Positions 36,747 to 45,670 of a stretch of 64,000 nucleotides of DNA are shown here, piece by piece; within the stretch, counting starts at the first letter, position 1; every line of letters begins with the position of its first letter. The position numbers and the translations under genes are program-made. The stretch comes from CBDEGU01 sp965238045 (GTDB taxonomy: Bacteria; Acidobacteriota; Terriglobia; Bryobacterales; UBA6623): assembly GCA_965238045.1 (NCBI GenBank), contig CBDEGU010000010.1, positions 62,001 through 126,000 of the forward strand. The letters are read 5' to 3'. The notes beneath the pieces are model-generated. The model ran no database searches and had not been told where the DNA came from. It worked only from the letters and a program-made list of their open reading frames with translations.

Positions 36747-37208
36747 ATGGAGGAGTCCGTTCAGAAAAAGTCCACACAAAGTGGATCGAGGAGCCGGCAG
36801 TACGCGACGTTTTACGTTAGCGATCTGTTCTTCGGCGTGGAAGTGTTGCAGGTGCAGGAGGTATTGCGCGCTCAGGAAATGACACGAGTACCCCGCGCGG
36901 ACTCGGTCGTAGAAGGCCTCATCAATTTGCGCGGGCAGATCGTGACTGCCTTTGACATGCGGGAACGTCTTGGGCTGGACCGTCGCCAAGGCGATAAGCC
37001 TCCAATGAATGTGGTGATTCGAAGCGAGGATGGCGCCATTAGTCTGTTGGTCGACGAGATCGGTGACGTGATCGAGATCAAAGAGGAGAACTTCGAACCT
37101 CCGCCGGCGACGATGACCGAAGTCGCCCGCGAGACTTTGGAAGGTGTGTACAAACTTTCAAACCGTCTCCTGCTGGTTCTCTCCACCGATAAAGTCTTGC
37201 ACCACTGA
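36747..37208 (+). CDS. cheW: Chemotaxis coupling protein CheW
   Basis: CheW links receptors to CheA. The 153-residue protein is a single CheW domain, with YATFYVSDLFFGVEVLQVQEVLR at the N-terminus, the conserved VEGLINLRGQIVTAFDMRERLGL and a late LLVDEIGDVIEI. The ATG at 36747 has AGGAG about ten bases upstream. It lies four bases after cheA. The receptor it serves is not encoded in the window. Confidence 0.95.
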   Translation: MEESVQKKSTQSGSRSRQYATFYVSDLFFGVEVLQVQEVLRAQEMTRVPRADSVVEGLINLRGQIVTAFDMRERLGLDRRQGDKPPMNVVIRSEDGAISLLVDEIGDVIEIKEENFEPPPATMTEVARETLEGVYKLSNRLLLVLSTDKVLHH

Positions 37209-37712
37209 GGGGCGGGCAGCCACGGAGGGGTGCGGTGATTTGTTTTCGGCGGGGATGCGGCCACCGGCGCAGCCGTTGAGGCGTTCCGCGAGCGGGTCTT
37301 TCGTGACAAGCTGCCGCGGGGGGTTTTCCGTGGCGCGCACATGAGTGGCTCAAGAGCCAGCGGAAAGATTTCCTTACGCAGGTTCTAGAAGAACCGGCGG
37401 GGACAACGCAATTTCGAACCGTTCAAGACAACGGAGAAAGACCTCTCTGGCAGGGAGGCCCTCGGCCGGCAAGACAAACGGCGTCAAGGCCGAAGCCATC
37501 TTAGCCGATGAGAGTCACGAACATGCTCACGGCATCCTTAGAGGCGAATTGGCGTCAACGAAAGGCAGCAGGGCTTTGGCGGCCGGGCGGTCCCAGGGCA
37601 GACAAGCAAGGCGCGCCGGAGCGCGGAAAGGATCACCAGGGACGGTGGACGACCAGAGACAGGGAACGAACCCGCCGGGCCAGGCGCCGCCAACGGAGAC
37701 TAAGGGATCGAT
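37209..37712. other. 504-base gene-free gap inside the che cluster
   Basis: This lies between cheW and cheY in an otherwise tightly spaced cluster. No frame here resembles a known protein, including receptor or CheD sequences. One short palindrome, GGTTCT-AGA-AGAACC, is at 37381-37395. The stretch may be a decayed gene or a promoter region for cheY. I cannot distinguish these by eye. Confidence 0.5.
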
Positions 37713-38087
37713 ATGGAGAAAGTATTGATTGTCGACGACTCACGGGCCATGCGCCGTATCTTGGGCACTACGCTCCGGGAGCTCGGGTTTGAAGTTGCCG
37801 AAGCCGCCAACGGACAGGAAGCGCTTGAGCGGCTCGATAACATGGACCAGCCGGTGCGCTTCATGCTCGTGGACTGGAACATGCCCAAAATGAACGGCCT
37901 GGACTTCGTTCTCAAAGTGCGGGAGAACAAGAGGTTCGAGAAAAGCAGCATTCTGATGGTCACCACCGAAACGGCCGTGGATCAAATGGTGAAGGCTCTC
38001 GACGCCGGGGCCAACGAGTACGTCATGAAACCCTTCACCAAGGAGATCATTGAAGACAAACTTCGTCTGCTGGGCATTTTGAACTAA
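37713..38087 (+). CDS. cheY: Response regulator CheY
   Basis: A 124-residue single receiver domain, phosphorylated by CheA. The acidic pair is in VLIVDDSRAMRR, the phospho-acceptor Asp in FMLVDWNMPKMNG (about residue 52), the Thr in MVTTETAV and the Lys in YVMKPFTKE. All catalytic positions are intact, unlike the receiver at the end of CheA. AAGGGA lies six bases before the ATG. It is five bases from cheB. The output (flagellar switch or other) cannot be told. Confidence 0.95.
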   Translation: MEKVLIVDDSRAMRRILGTTLRELGFEVAEAANGQEALERLDNMDQPVRFMLVDWNMPKMNGLDFVLKVRENKRFEKSSILMVTTETAVDQMVKALDAGANEYVMKPFTKEIIEDKLRLLGILN

Positions 38088-38091
38088 CGGG

Positions 38092-39219
38092 ATGATGACG
38101 GCAATGAGCCTGCGATCTTCCGCGCCGAAACGGGACCTCCGCGGCAGGCCCATACGCGTGCTGGTGGTTGATGATTCGGTGGTCATCCGCCGCCTGGTCA
38201 CGATGGTGCTGAACGAAGACCCCGCCTTCGAGGTCGCCGGCGTGGCGGCGAACGGATCGATCGCGCTGGCGAGGATTCCTCAAGTTAATCCCGATGTTCT
38301 CACGCTAGATATCGAAATGCCCGAGATGGACGGGCTCGAAACGCTGCGGCGGGTGCGCGAAGAGTATCCGAAGATCTGCGTGATCATGTTCTCGGCGCTC
38401 ACCGAGCGGGCCGGCAGATACACGCTCGATGCCCTCTCGCTCGGAGCCCATGATTACGTCACAAAGGCGGCCAGCGTCGGCTCGGTCAATAAGTCGATGG
38501 ACCGGCTGCGGTCCGAACTGCTGCCGAAGATCAAGCAGTTCTTCCATGCCGTAGAGACGCCCCCGGTGCTCGCGCCGATGCCGCTGGCGCGACCCCTGCC
38601 GGACCTGGCGTCGGTCCAGCCGCCGAAGCCGGTCTTGCCTGGGGGCAAGATCAAGCGGCGGATCGTGGCGATTGGGATCTCAACCGGCGGACCCAACGCG
38701 CTAGCGGAAATCATGCCGCTGTTCCCGGCCGACTTCCCCTGCCCGATCGTCATCGTCCAGCACATGCCGCCCATCTTCACGCGCTTGCTGGCCGAGCGCC
38801 TGCAGAATCAAAGCCGCATCTTGGTCGAGGAGGGAGCCGAAGGCTCGAAGGTCGAGCCCGGCAAGGCCCTGATCGCTCCGGGCGGGTTCCATATGGTGAT
38901 CCAACAGCGAGGAACCGAGGTCTTCGCGGCCTTGAACGAAGACCAGCCGGAAAACTCCTGTAAGCCAGCCGTCGACGTGCTGTTTCGCTCGGTTTGCGAG
39001 GTTTACGGAGGGGCGGTGATCGCGGTCGTCCTTACCGGGATGGGACAGGATGGCTTGCGGGGCGTGCAGCAGCTCAAGGCCCATGGCGCATACTCCATCG
39101 CGCAAGACAAGGCCAGCAGCGTGGTTTGGGGAATGCCGGGCTATGTCGCCGAGGCCGGACTAGCCGACGTGGTCACCAGTTTGAACAACGTAGTCCCAGA
39201 AATCCTGCGGCAAATATAG
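38092..39219 (+). CDS. cheB: Chemotaxis methylesterase/glutamine deamidase CheB
   Basis: CheB removes methyl groups from receptors and is activated by phosphorylation from CheA. The 375-residue protein has a receiver domain (VLVVDDSVVIRRL, phospho-Asp in LTLDIEMPEMDG). After a Pro-rich linker comes the esterase domain, with Ser in GISTGGPNAL, His in VQHMPPIFT and Asp in LTGMGQDGL. The start may be the ATG at 38092 or one four codons later. It is intact and sits between cheY and cheR. Confidence 0.95.
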   Translation: MMTAMSLRSSAPKRDLRGRPIRVLVVDDSVVIRRLVTMVLNEDPAFEVAGVAANGSIALARIPQVNPDVLTLDIEMPEMDGLETLRRVREEYPKICVIMFSALTERAGRYTLDALSLGAHDYVTKAASVGSVNKSMDRLRSELLPKIKQFFHAVETPPVLAPMPLARPLPDLASVQPPKPVLPGGKIKRRIVAIGISTGGPNALAEIMPLFPADFPCPIVIVQHMPPIFTRLLAERLQNQSRILVEEGAEGSKVEPGKALIAPGGFHMVIQQRGTEVFAALNEDQPENSCKPAVDVLFRSVCEVYGGAVIAVVLTGMGQDGLRGVQQLKAHGAYSIAQDKASSVVWGMPGYVAEAGLADVVTSLNNVVPEILRQI

Positions 39220-39229
39220 GACAACGAAT

Positions 39230-40090
39230 ATGGCACTGCCCGGAACCAGCAATGAAGTCTTGGATGCTCCGTCGAAGGAAATTTCCCCGGAGAACTTTCG
39301 CTTCCTCTGCTAGACGATATATCGCGACTCGGGGATCGTACTCGATGAGTCCAAGGGTTATCTGATCGAGGCCCGCCTGATGCCGATCGTCCGCAGCGAG
39401 GAGACGCAGAGTCTCGACGGACTCTGCAATCTGATTCGAGCGGCCAGCGGGCGCATTGTGAGACAGAAAGTCGTCGAGGCGATGACCACCAACGAGACGC
39501 TGTTCTTCCGCGATGTTCGCCCGTTTGCCGCTCTGGAAAAGACCCTGCTGCATGAATTCACCAGAGACAAAGCAGCGAGCGGCCGACTCCTGATCTGGTC
39601 GGCGGCGTGTTCTTCCGGCCAAGAAGCCTACAGTCTGGCGATGCTCTGGGACCAGTTGAAGATCCCGGCCTGGAATCTCCAAATCCTGGGTACCGATTTG
39701 TCGGACCTTATTCTGGAAAAAGCGAGGGCGGGGAAATTCTCACAGCTCGAAGTCAATCGCGGCCTGCCGGCGAGGTACTTGGTGAAGTACTTCACGCGAA
39801 CGGGAATGGACTGGCAAATCAGTTCAGACCTCATGCGGATGGTTACATGGGAGAAGTTCAACTTGAGGAACATGATGACCGGCAAGGGCCCGTTCGACAT
39901 GATCATGTGCCGCAACGTTCTGATCTATTTCGATAAGGAAACCAAACGCGCGATTTTGCAAAATTTGCGCCGTGTTCTTAAGCCGGGAGGCTGCCTCATC
40001 CTGGGAGGCAGCGAAACGACGCTTGGTATCGACGACGCCTACCAGCGGCGAGAAGTGAATGACACGATTGTGTACCAGAACCCGCAATGA
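39230..40090 (+). pseudogene. cheR: Chemotaxis methyltransferase CheR with in-frame TAG
   Basis: CheR methylates receptor glutamates. The frame begins at the ATG at 39230 and has the family N-terminal helix (ISPENFRFLC). It meets TAG at 39311-39313 (codon 28), then continues in the same frame with TIYRDSGIVLDESKGYLIEARL, as expected for CheR. The catalytic domain follows intact: WSAACSSGQEAYSLAM for SAM binding and MIMCRNVLIYFDKET. One base change (for example CAG to TAG) explains the break. Re-initiation could give a form lacking the N-terminal helices; the longest such frame opens at 39380. It could be a sequencing error or a true nonsense mutation. Confidence 0.88.
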
Positions 40091-40150
40091 GCGTTTGCAC
40101 GCTGGCCCCGTTGGGTCCGAGCGCCGCCTCCGCGGCGCCGAGGAGAATAC

Positions 40151-40624
40151 ATGACGACGACCGCAGAAGATCTTCAATCCTGCGCGCGCAATGCCGTGGA
40201 CGTAGTGCACGATGTCTTCCGGACGATGCTGTCCATTGAAACCTGGGATGTCCACGATACGGCCCCCCAAGAATTCGCGCATCCGGTGGTCGGAGCGGTG
40301 TACGTTACCGGCAGCTGGCAAGGGGCCATCCTGCTGGAGTGCGACCGCGAACAGGCGTATGCCTTCACGGCCAAACTGAACGGCATTGAGCCGCCGAATT
40401 CAGTCAATGATGATGTCCGCGACGCGATGGGCGAGATCGCCAACATGCTGGCTGGAAACCTCAAGTCAGTCTTGCCGCCCGATACGGCGCTGTCGGTGCC
40501 CTCGGTGGTTGAAGGCAACCAATATACGTTTCGCGTTGTCGGCGAGAACGACTCGGTACTCAATCGCTTTGATTCCGCGGCTGGCCCCTTCCACATCACG
40601 GTCGTCAAAATCATGAAGGGGTGA
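40151..40624 (+). CDS. cheX: CheX-like chemotaxis phosphatase
   Basis: A 157-residue protein of the CheC/CheX/FliY phosphatase superfamily that dephosphorylates CheY-P. The catalytic ExxN motif lies in DAMGEIANMLAGNLKS (about 98-113), within the usual long helix. The size and single motif fit CheX rather than CheC. GAGGAG precedes the ATG by five bases. It closes the cluster, 60 bases after cheR. No cheZ or cheD is present, so this is the likely signal-termination enzyme. Confidence 0.86.
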   Translation: MTTTAEDLQSCARNAVDVVHDVFRTMLSIETWDVHDTAPQEFAHPVVGAVYVTGSWQGAILLECDREQAYAFTAKLNGIEPPNSVNDDVRDAMGEIANMLAGNLKSVLPPDTALSVPSVVEGNQYTFRVVGENDSVLNRFDSAAGPFHITVVKIMKG

Positions 40625-40652
40625 ACACCGGCGCCCTGGACGGCGGCGAGAA

Positions 40653-42326
40653 TCATCGCATCATCGTGTCATCGTGTTGCCGCGCTAGCAGATCGCGTTC
40701 GATTTCCGAGCGGGCCAATTCCAGCGCCCGGAGCTGTTTCGGGTGCGGCCGGCAGGAGCCGGGCATTCGAGCGGCCGAGAGGGCTTCCCTCCAGCGCCGC
40801 TCTTCCCTGTAGCTCAACAAAAGGTTGTTGCGGGCGCTGAAATCACAGGGGTCAAGATCGAGCGCCCGCTGAAACAGGAGCCGGGCCTCTTCGCTCTGTC
40901 CGAGCAGGTGGAGCGCCGCGCCTTTGTTGGTCAGCGCCTGGACGTCCCGCGGAGAGGTGGCCAGACGAGACTGAAACTTCGCCAGCGCGAGACTTGGCTG
41001 GCCGTTCTGGAGGTAGAAGACACCCAGCTCGGCAAGGACCTCGGAGTTCCGCGGTCTGAGACGCTTGGCCCTAGTGAGCAGCCGACGCTGCTCGTCCCGG
41101 TAGCCGGGCCCCTTCGCCCCGACGGCGCGGGCGAGCTGCAGCTTCGGCCGTGTCTTGGCCGGCGACTTCGCCTCGGCGTCGCGCCAGAGCGACTCCTCGG
41201 TTCTCCAGACCCGCGACCGCTCGAAGCTCAGCCCCGCGAGCAGGCAGAGCCAGACAATCACCGCCGGCCGCGGAAGCCTGGCCACTATCGACGCCAAACC
41301 GAGACCCACGCACACGAACGGCAAATACAGGCGGCGCTCGGCAACCAGGTCGGCGAGCGGCGCGACGCTCGAGCTCGGCGCCAGCAGGACCAGCGCGCCC
41401 AGCAGCCAGAACCACCGCTGGTCCCGGCGCGCCGCATAGGCGGCGAATCCGGCCGCCAGCAGGACACCCAGCCAGGCGGCCAGAGCGGCGGGGTCGGCGC
41501 CAGTCGACAAGGCAAAGTCGTGATCGACATTGAGTCCCCGGGGCCAGACGAGAAGCCCGGCGTAAAACCACAGGACGCGCCCCTGCGTCAGGAAATACGA
41601 CCAGGGCGTGATGCCCTCGAGTCCGAAGGCGAATCCGGAACCACTCACGGTCGAGGCGGCGTAAACCACTCGCCCGCCGGCGAGGACCGCCAGCCCAGCC
41701 ATCGTCAGCACGGGCCACAGCCGCCGGCGCCAGCTGCGGAGGGCATCGGGCCGGCAGAGCCAGTCAAAGGCCGCCAGGAACACGGGGAACCCGACGGCAT
41801 CCTCCTTGGAGAGCACGGCCAGCCCGAACCAGAGGACCGATCGCCAGTTCCTCCCTCGAATCCAGTCGCGCCAGCAGAGCAGGCAAAACAAGGTCGAGAG
41901 GATCGTCGCGCGCGCGAATACATAGGCCACTGGCTCGGACTGCAACGGATGCAGGGCGAAGATGAACGCAGCCAGGAGCGCCACCGGCCGGGAAACCACG
42001 CTCCGGAAGACAACCCATGTCATGGTCGCGGTGAGCGCGTGCAGCAACAGGCTGGCGAGGTGGTAGCCGAAGGGCTGCTCGCCGCCGAGCTGGTAGTTCA
42101 ACCAAAAGCTCAAATACGTGAGCGGCCGGGTCCGTTCGAGACGAAAGACTTCCCACCAGCCCGACCCCGAGGCGACCAGTGGGTCGTTGAGCATGAAGTA
42201 GTCATCGAAATGAAACGACGAGACTAGCGCGGGAGAGAACACGGCAAAGGCCGCCAGCGGCAGAATCCATACCGCCCAGGCGGGACAGGGGGCTGCCTGG
42301 CAGCCGTCTGAGGTCGTAGTGGTCAT
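40653..42326 (-). CDS. Polytopic membrane protein with C-terminal TPR repeats (TMTC-like)
   Basis: The 557-residue protein has 9-11 transmembrane helices over about 20-385, followed by tetratricopeptide repeats (about 415-530). Visible repeats include NSEVLAELGVFYLQNGQPSLALAKFQ and DVQALTNKGAALHLLGQSEEARLLFQRAL. The first loop (FHFDDYFMLNDPLV, then RPLTYLSFWLNYQLGG and PFGYHLASLLLHAL) is that of GT-C fold proteins related to eukaryotic TMTC O-mannosyltransferases. The acidic DD in loop one is the likely catalytic site. A glycosyltransferase role with a lipid-linked donor is inferred. Confidence 0.85.
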   Translation of the reverse strand: MTTTTSDGCQAAPCPAWAVWILPLAAFAVFSPALVSSFHFDDYFMLNDPLVASGSGWWEVFRLERTRPLTYLSFWLNYQLGGEQPFGYHLASLLLHALTATMTWVVFRSVVSRPVALLAAFIFALHPLQSEPVAYVFARATILSTLFCLLCWRDWIRGRNWRSVLWFGLAVLSKEDAVGFPVFLAAFDWLCRPDALRSWRRRLWPVLTMAGLAVLAGGRVVYAASTVSGSGFAFGLEGITPWSYFLTQGRVLWFYAGLLVWPRGLNVDHDFALSTGADPAALAAWLGVLLAAGFAAYAARRDQRWFWLLGALVLLAPSSSVAPLADLVAERRLYLPFVCVGLGLASIVARLPRPAVIVWLCLLAGLSFERSRVWRTEESLWRDAEAKSPAKTRPKLQLARAVGAKGPGYRDEQRRLLTRAKRLRPRNSEVLAELGVFYLQNGQPSLALAKFQSRLATSPRDVQALTNKGAALHLLGQSEEARLLFQRALDLDPCDFSARNNLLLSYREERRWREALSAARMPGSCRPHPKQLRALELARSEIERDLLARQHDDTMMR

Positions 42327-42406
42327 GCTCGTCGGGCGGACGGGCCGCGGATGTTCCCCGCGCCTGTTCCTGGTGATGGCCGAGAGCAGACGGACGGCGC
42401 GGCCGG

Positions 42407-42946
42407 CTAGAAAACCGCGAAGCAGAACACGGTGTTCGAGCCCGACGGGGTCAGACAGTACTGGCCCCGCGGCAGACTTTCATCCACGCGAATCTTAACA
42501 AGCTCGCCGTCCACCGGATATACGGAAAGGCGAAACGCGCGACTCACGAACCTCTTCTTCTTCTGGAACAGCAGTTCCCGCCGGCCACCCTGGGAGGTGA
42601 ATTGGTAGAGTTGCAGGTTCTTCGGGTCGATCTTCTCGGAACGAAAGAGAAACTCGGGGCTGGCGAGCGGAGTTTGGGCCGGGGACGCGGCGCCGGGAAG
42701 CGTGAAGTACCGCTCCTTCTTGCGCGTCTCCTCGCGAACTTCCGATTGTTCGGTCGCGAGCAGACTCGAGGCATGGATCAGGTACGGTAAATCGGCTTCT
42801 TCCGGGTTGGGCAATCCCGCCTTGTTCGCTTGGGCCGCCGAGGCAGCCAGCGCCAGCGAGAGAAGGCCGATCCCGCCAACCGGCCGCATCAGGCAGAGTC
42901 TGGCAATCACGACAAAAGAACCGGGTTGGTTCCCGCGCGGAGACAT
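42407..42946 (-). CDS. Hypothetical exported protein
   Basis: I do not recognise this 179-residue protein. It has a hydrophobic segment (PVGGIGLLSLALAASAAQA, about 21-40) that looks like a signal peptide, preceded by an unusually long N-region. A Met just before this segment (base 42889) may be the true start. The mature part is charged, contains KKKRFVSRAF, and ends with two Cys residues (YCLTPSGSNTVFCFAVF) that could form a disulfide. It lies between the TMTC-like and GDPD genes on the same strand. Confidence 0.6.
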   Translation of the reverse strand: MSPRGNQPGSFVVIARLCLMRPVGGIGLLSLALAASAAQANKAGLPNPEEADLPYLIHASSLLATEQSEVREETRKKERYFTLPGAASPAQTPLASPEFLFRSEKIDPKNLQLYQFTSQGGRRELLFQKKKRFVSRAFRLSVYPVDGELVKIRVDESLPRGQYCLTPSGSNTVFCFAVF

Positions 42947-43112
42947 TTCACGATTGTACAGTCCGCGAGCCGCCGAAGCAAAGGCCGCTGGGCAGACCCG
43001 CGCCAAAGAAGGGGGGTGAGCCGGGTCCTCGCCTCCCAACCGCCGAACCGGCGTCTTGGAACCCAGCCTTCGCGCGACAACCGGCTGGTCATCGCGAGGG
43101 TTGCACTTGGGC

Positions 43113-43778
43113 TCAGCCGAACTCCTTGAGGACGGCAGCCAGCTTCTCAGGGTAGTCGGTAATAAACCCATCAACGTCCAGGGCGAGCAGGCGCTTCATT
43201 TCGCTTTCTTCGTTGACGGTCCAGGGCGCGACCTTGAGTTCTTCTTCGTGAATATCGGAGATGAGTTCGCGCGAAGCAAGCTTGAACTGGGGGATCACAA
43301 AATCGATGGGGGCATTGTGCCGGGACTCTTCGTCCTGCGTGCGATTGTAGATGTAGCCCAGTTGAATGTCGGGAGCTAGTTCATGGACCCGATTGAGCGT
43401 GCCGGTGTCAAACGCCGAAATCATGATATTGCCGGACTTGGTCTGCTTTCCAATCAGCTCGATGGCTTCGTCTTCAAAGCCGGTTGTCTTGAATTCGATG
43501 TTGAGAAAAGCGGTCTTGCCAAACTGGGCCAGGACATCCTTGAGGAGGGGAATCTCGAACCCCCCGGGGAGGGCGCGAATTTCAGCGTAGGTGCTTGACT
43601 GCACTGCGCGCTGGCCTACGACCGCCGGATGCACGACGACCAGTTCGCCGTCGGCGGTCCGGCGAACGTCGAGTTCAAAGCCATCCGCTCCCTGCTCGAT
43701 CGCTTTCTCAAAACTAGGGATCGTGTTTTCGAGAATTTCCGCCGCGCCGCGATGGCCAAGGTTCAGTATCTTCTTCAC
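43113..43778 (-). CDS. Glycerophosphodiester phosphodiesterase
   Basis: This enzyme hydrolyses glycerophosphodiesters to glycerol-3-phosphate and an alcohol. The 221-residue cytoplasmic-type protein has NLGHRGAAEILENTIPSFEKAI with the HRG...ENT motif, the metal-binding GFELDVRRTADGELVVVHPA, and the barrel strands FLNIEFKTTG and VDGFITDYPEKL. The canonical HD of the second motif is HP here. The GTG start at 43778 is chosen because AAGGAA lies seven bases upstream; a longer frame reaching 43841 has no such site. Confidence 0.9.
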   Translation of the reverse strand: MKKILNLGHRGAAEILENTIPSFEKAIEQGADGFELDVRRTADGELVVVHPAVVGQRAVQSSTYAEIRALPGGFEIPLLKDVLAQFGKTAFLNIEFKTTGFEDEAIELIGKQTKSGNIMISAFDTGTLNRVHELAPDIQLGYIYNRTQDEESRHNAPIDFVIPQFKLASRELISDIHEEELKVAPWTVNEESEMKRLLALDVDGFITDYPEKLAAVLKEFG

Positions 43779-44182
43779 GAGCGTTCCTTCTGCTGGAGAT
43801 CCGGGAACTGCCACAACGGCAACGGAAGGTGCGAAAGTCACATTCCGCCCGCACTCCAGTCCCTCTGTCTATGCCTCGGGAATGAACTAAAGGCTTCTAT
43901 GCGTTTTTCACCGGCGGGTTTGCGAGAAAGGTCCGCCGAAGCGGAAACGCCCGTCGAACGGGAGAATCCTGCGCACGGCCGGGTGAGAAACTACGTATCA
44001 AGGTACCACGATTAGGGGTCGGGCGGCAGAGGGCTCCGAGGCGGCCCGGCGGGGGACGAGGCGTCTCGGCGCCATCTCGGACACAACACGCCCCGGCTTG
44101 GGCTCCCGGCGCGGGATGCGCCCGTGCGGCCGGCGTCTGGAAGAGGGGAAATCGCGGCCTTGCGGCGCCGCCTCACAGCTTG
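43779..44182. other. 404-base gene-free stretch
   Basis: I see no coding frame with family resemblance between the GDPD start and the acyl-CoA synthetase stop. A small perfect hairpin, CCCGT-CGA-ACGGG, lies at 43950-43962. The segment near 44080-44115 (ACAACACGCCCCGGCTTGGG) resembles one near 54144-54160 (ACAACACGCCCGGCCCGG), possibly a dispersed short repeat. Confidence 0.45.
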
Positions 44183-45670
44183 CTAGCGGGTTTCCGGTTT
44201 CAGCGCCGGCAAGAGATGGCGCTGCACCTTGCCCAGCGCGTTGCGCGGCAGCCGATCGAGCGTCATCACCCTGCGGGGTACTTTGAAACTGGCCAAATGG
44301 CGGCGGCAATGGTCACGAATCGCCTCCTCGTCAATGGCGGCCTCACCCATGGGAACGACATACGCCACCGGCACCTCGCCCTGGACCGTGTCGGGCGCTC
44401 CCACAACCGCCGCCTCGGCGACTTCGGTCCGTTCCTCAATGAGCTCTTCAATCTCGCGAGGATGAAGATTGAATCCGCCCGAGATGATCAGGTCCGTCTT
44501 GCGGCCTTCGAGAGTGTAGTAACCGTCATGGGAGCGCGTCGCCAAGTCGCCCGAACGGAAGTAGCCGTCGGAGGTAAAGGCCGCCGCAGTTGCCTCGGAG
44601 TTTCTCCAATAGCCTGGGAACACATGCAGGCCCTTGATGAGAATCTCGCCCGAGTCCGGACCGGGCGGTTCGGGAGCCCTTTCCGCTCCCGGTTCCGCAA
44701 GCCGAATCGACACGCCCGGCAGCGGCTGACCCACCGATCCCGGACGCCGCTCTCCGTCATAGGGGTTCGACATGTTCATCAGCGTTTCAGTCATGCCATA
44801 ACGCTCGAGCACGACATGGCCGTAGAGCGACTCGAAGCGGCGTAGCGTACGGGCCGGCAGTGGAGCCGAACCGCAAACAAACAGGCGCAGGAAGCCGCCG
44901 ATCTCACGCGCCGTCTCGGGCGGAACATCGAGCAAGCGCTCGTACATAGTCGGCACACCGAAGAATACCGTCGGCCGAAAGTCGAGGAATTCTTCGGCGA
45001 TCGATTCCTTACGAAAGCGATCAAGAAGCCGCAGGCGAAACCCGCTGGCGAGCCAGGTATGCAAACCGTTGCCGAGTCCGTGAACATGGAAAAGCGGCAG
45101 GGACAGCAGCAGACGGTCTGTTTTTTCCAGCCTCCAGCAGGTGGTCAGATTGACGGCGTTGACGACGAAATTGTTGTGCGTCAAGATGGCGCCTTTCGAG
45201 CGGCCGGTCGTGCCTGAGGTGTAAACAAGCGCTGCCGTTGCGTCGCCGTCAAGCGGTGCGGGCGGGCATTCCGTCGCCTGGGCTTCGACGTGAGGGATGA
45301 GATCCTCAACAACCCAGGGCGTGGTTTCGCCGGGAAGATGGCGCCGGAGGTCACCGCGGGTCAGCACCTGCCGCGGTTCGGCGTCCGAGAGGATGTGCTG
45401 AATTTCGCGCTCGCGGTAGAGCACGTTGATGGGCGTAAAAATGACGCCCGTCTTCACGCAGGCCAGATAGACGTCGATCAGCTCCAGGCAGTTCGGCAGA
45501 TAGACGGCCAGGCGGTCGCCGGGCTCAAAGCCGCTGGCGCGCAGATAGTTCGCCCAGCGGTTGGAGCGCTGCTCCAGCTCGCCGAAGGTCAGCCGCGCGC
45601 CGCGAAACTCGATGGCGATATCATCGGGCGATCCGCGCAGGGCCGGACTAAACAGGTTTGGCAGTTTCAC
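44183..45670 (-). CDS. AMP-forming acyl-CoA synthetase
   Basis: The 495-residue ANL-superfamily enzyme activates a carboxylic acid to its CoA thioester through an acyl-adenylate. The phosphate loop is ALVYTSGTTGRSKGAIL. The adenine site is LERYGMTETLMN, the hinge Asp is in SGDLATRSHDGYYTLEGRKTD and the catalytic Lys near the end is in LPRNALGKVQRH. The N-terminal part recalls malonyl-CoA synthetase (MatB/ACSF3), but the acid cannot be fixed by eye. Its start overlaps the end of the upstream MFS gene by 23 bases, so they are co-translated. Confidence 0.9.
   Translation of the reverse strand: MKLPNLFSPALRGSPDDIAIEFRGARLTFGELEQRSNRWANYLRASGFEPGDRLAVYLPNCLELIDVYLACVKTGVIFTPINVLYREREIQHILSDAEPRQVLTRGDLRRHLPGETTPWVVEDLIPHVEAQATECPPAPLDGDATAALVYTSGTTGRSKGAILTHNNFVVNAVNLTTCWRLEKTDRLLLSLPLFHVHGLGNGLHTWLASGFRLRLLDRFRKESIAEEFLDFRPTVFFGVPTMYERLLDVPPETAREIGGFLRLFVCGSAPLPARTLRRFESLYGHVVLERYGMTETLMNMSNPYDGERRPGSVGQPLPGVSIRLAEPGAERAPEPPGPDSGEILIKGLHVFPGYWRNSEATAAAFTSDGYFRSGDLATRSHDGYYTLEGRKTDLIISGGFNLHPREIEELIEERTEVAEAAVVGAPDTVQGEVPVAYVVPMGEAAIDEEAIRDHCRRHLASFKVPRRVMTLDRLPRNALGKVQRHLLPALKPETR

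Noticed and set aside
40743..42227. A 494-codon plus-strand open frame opposite the TMTC-like gene
   Set aside because: Its translation is a Gln/Arg/Pro-rich low-complexity string with no helices, while the minus strand shows clear transmembrane and TPR patterns.
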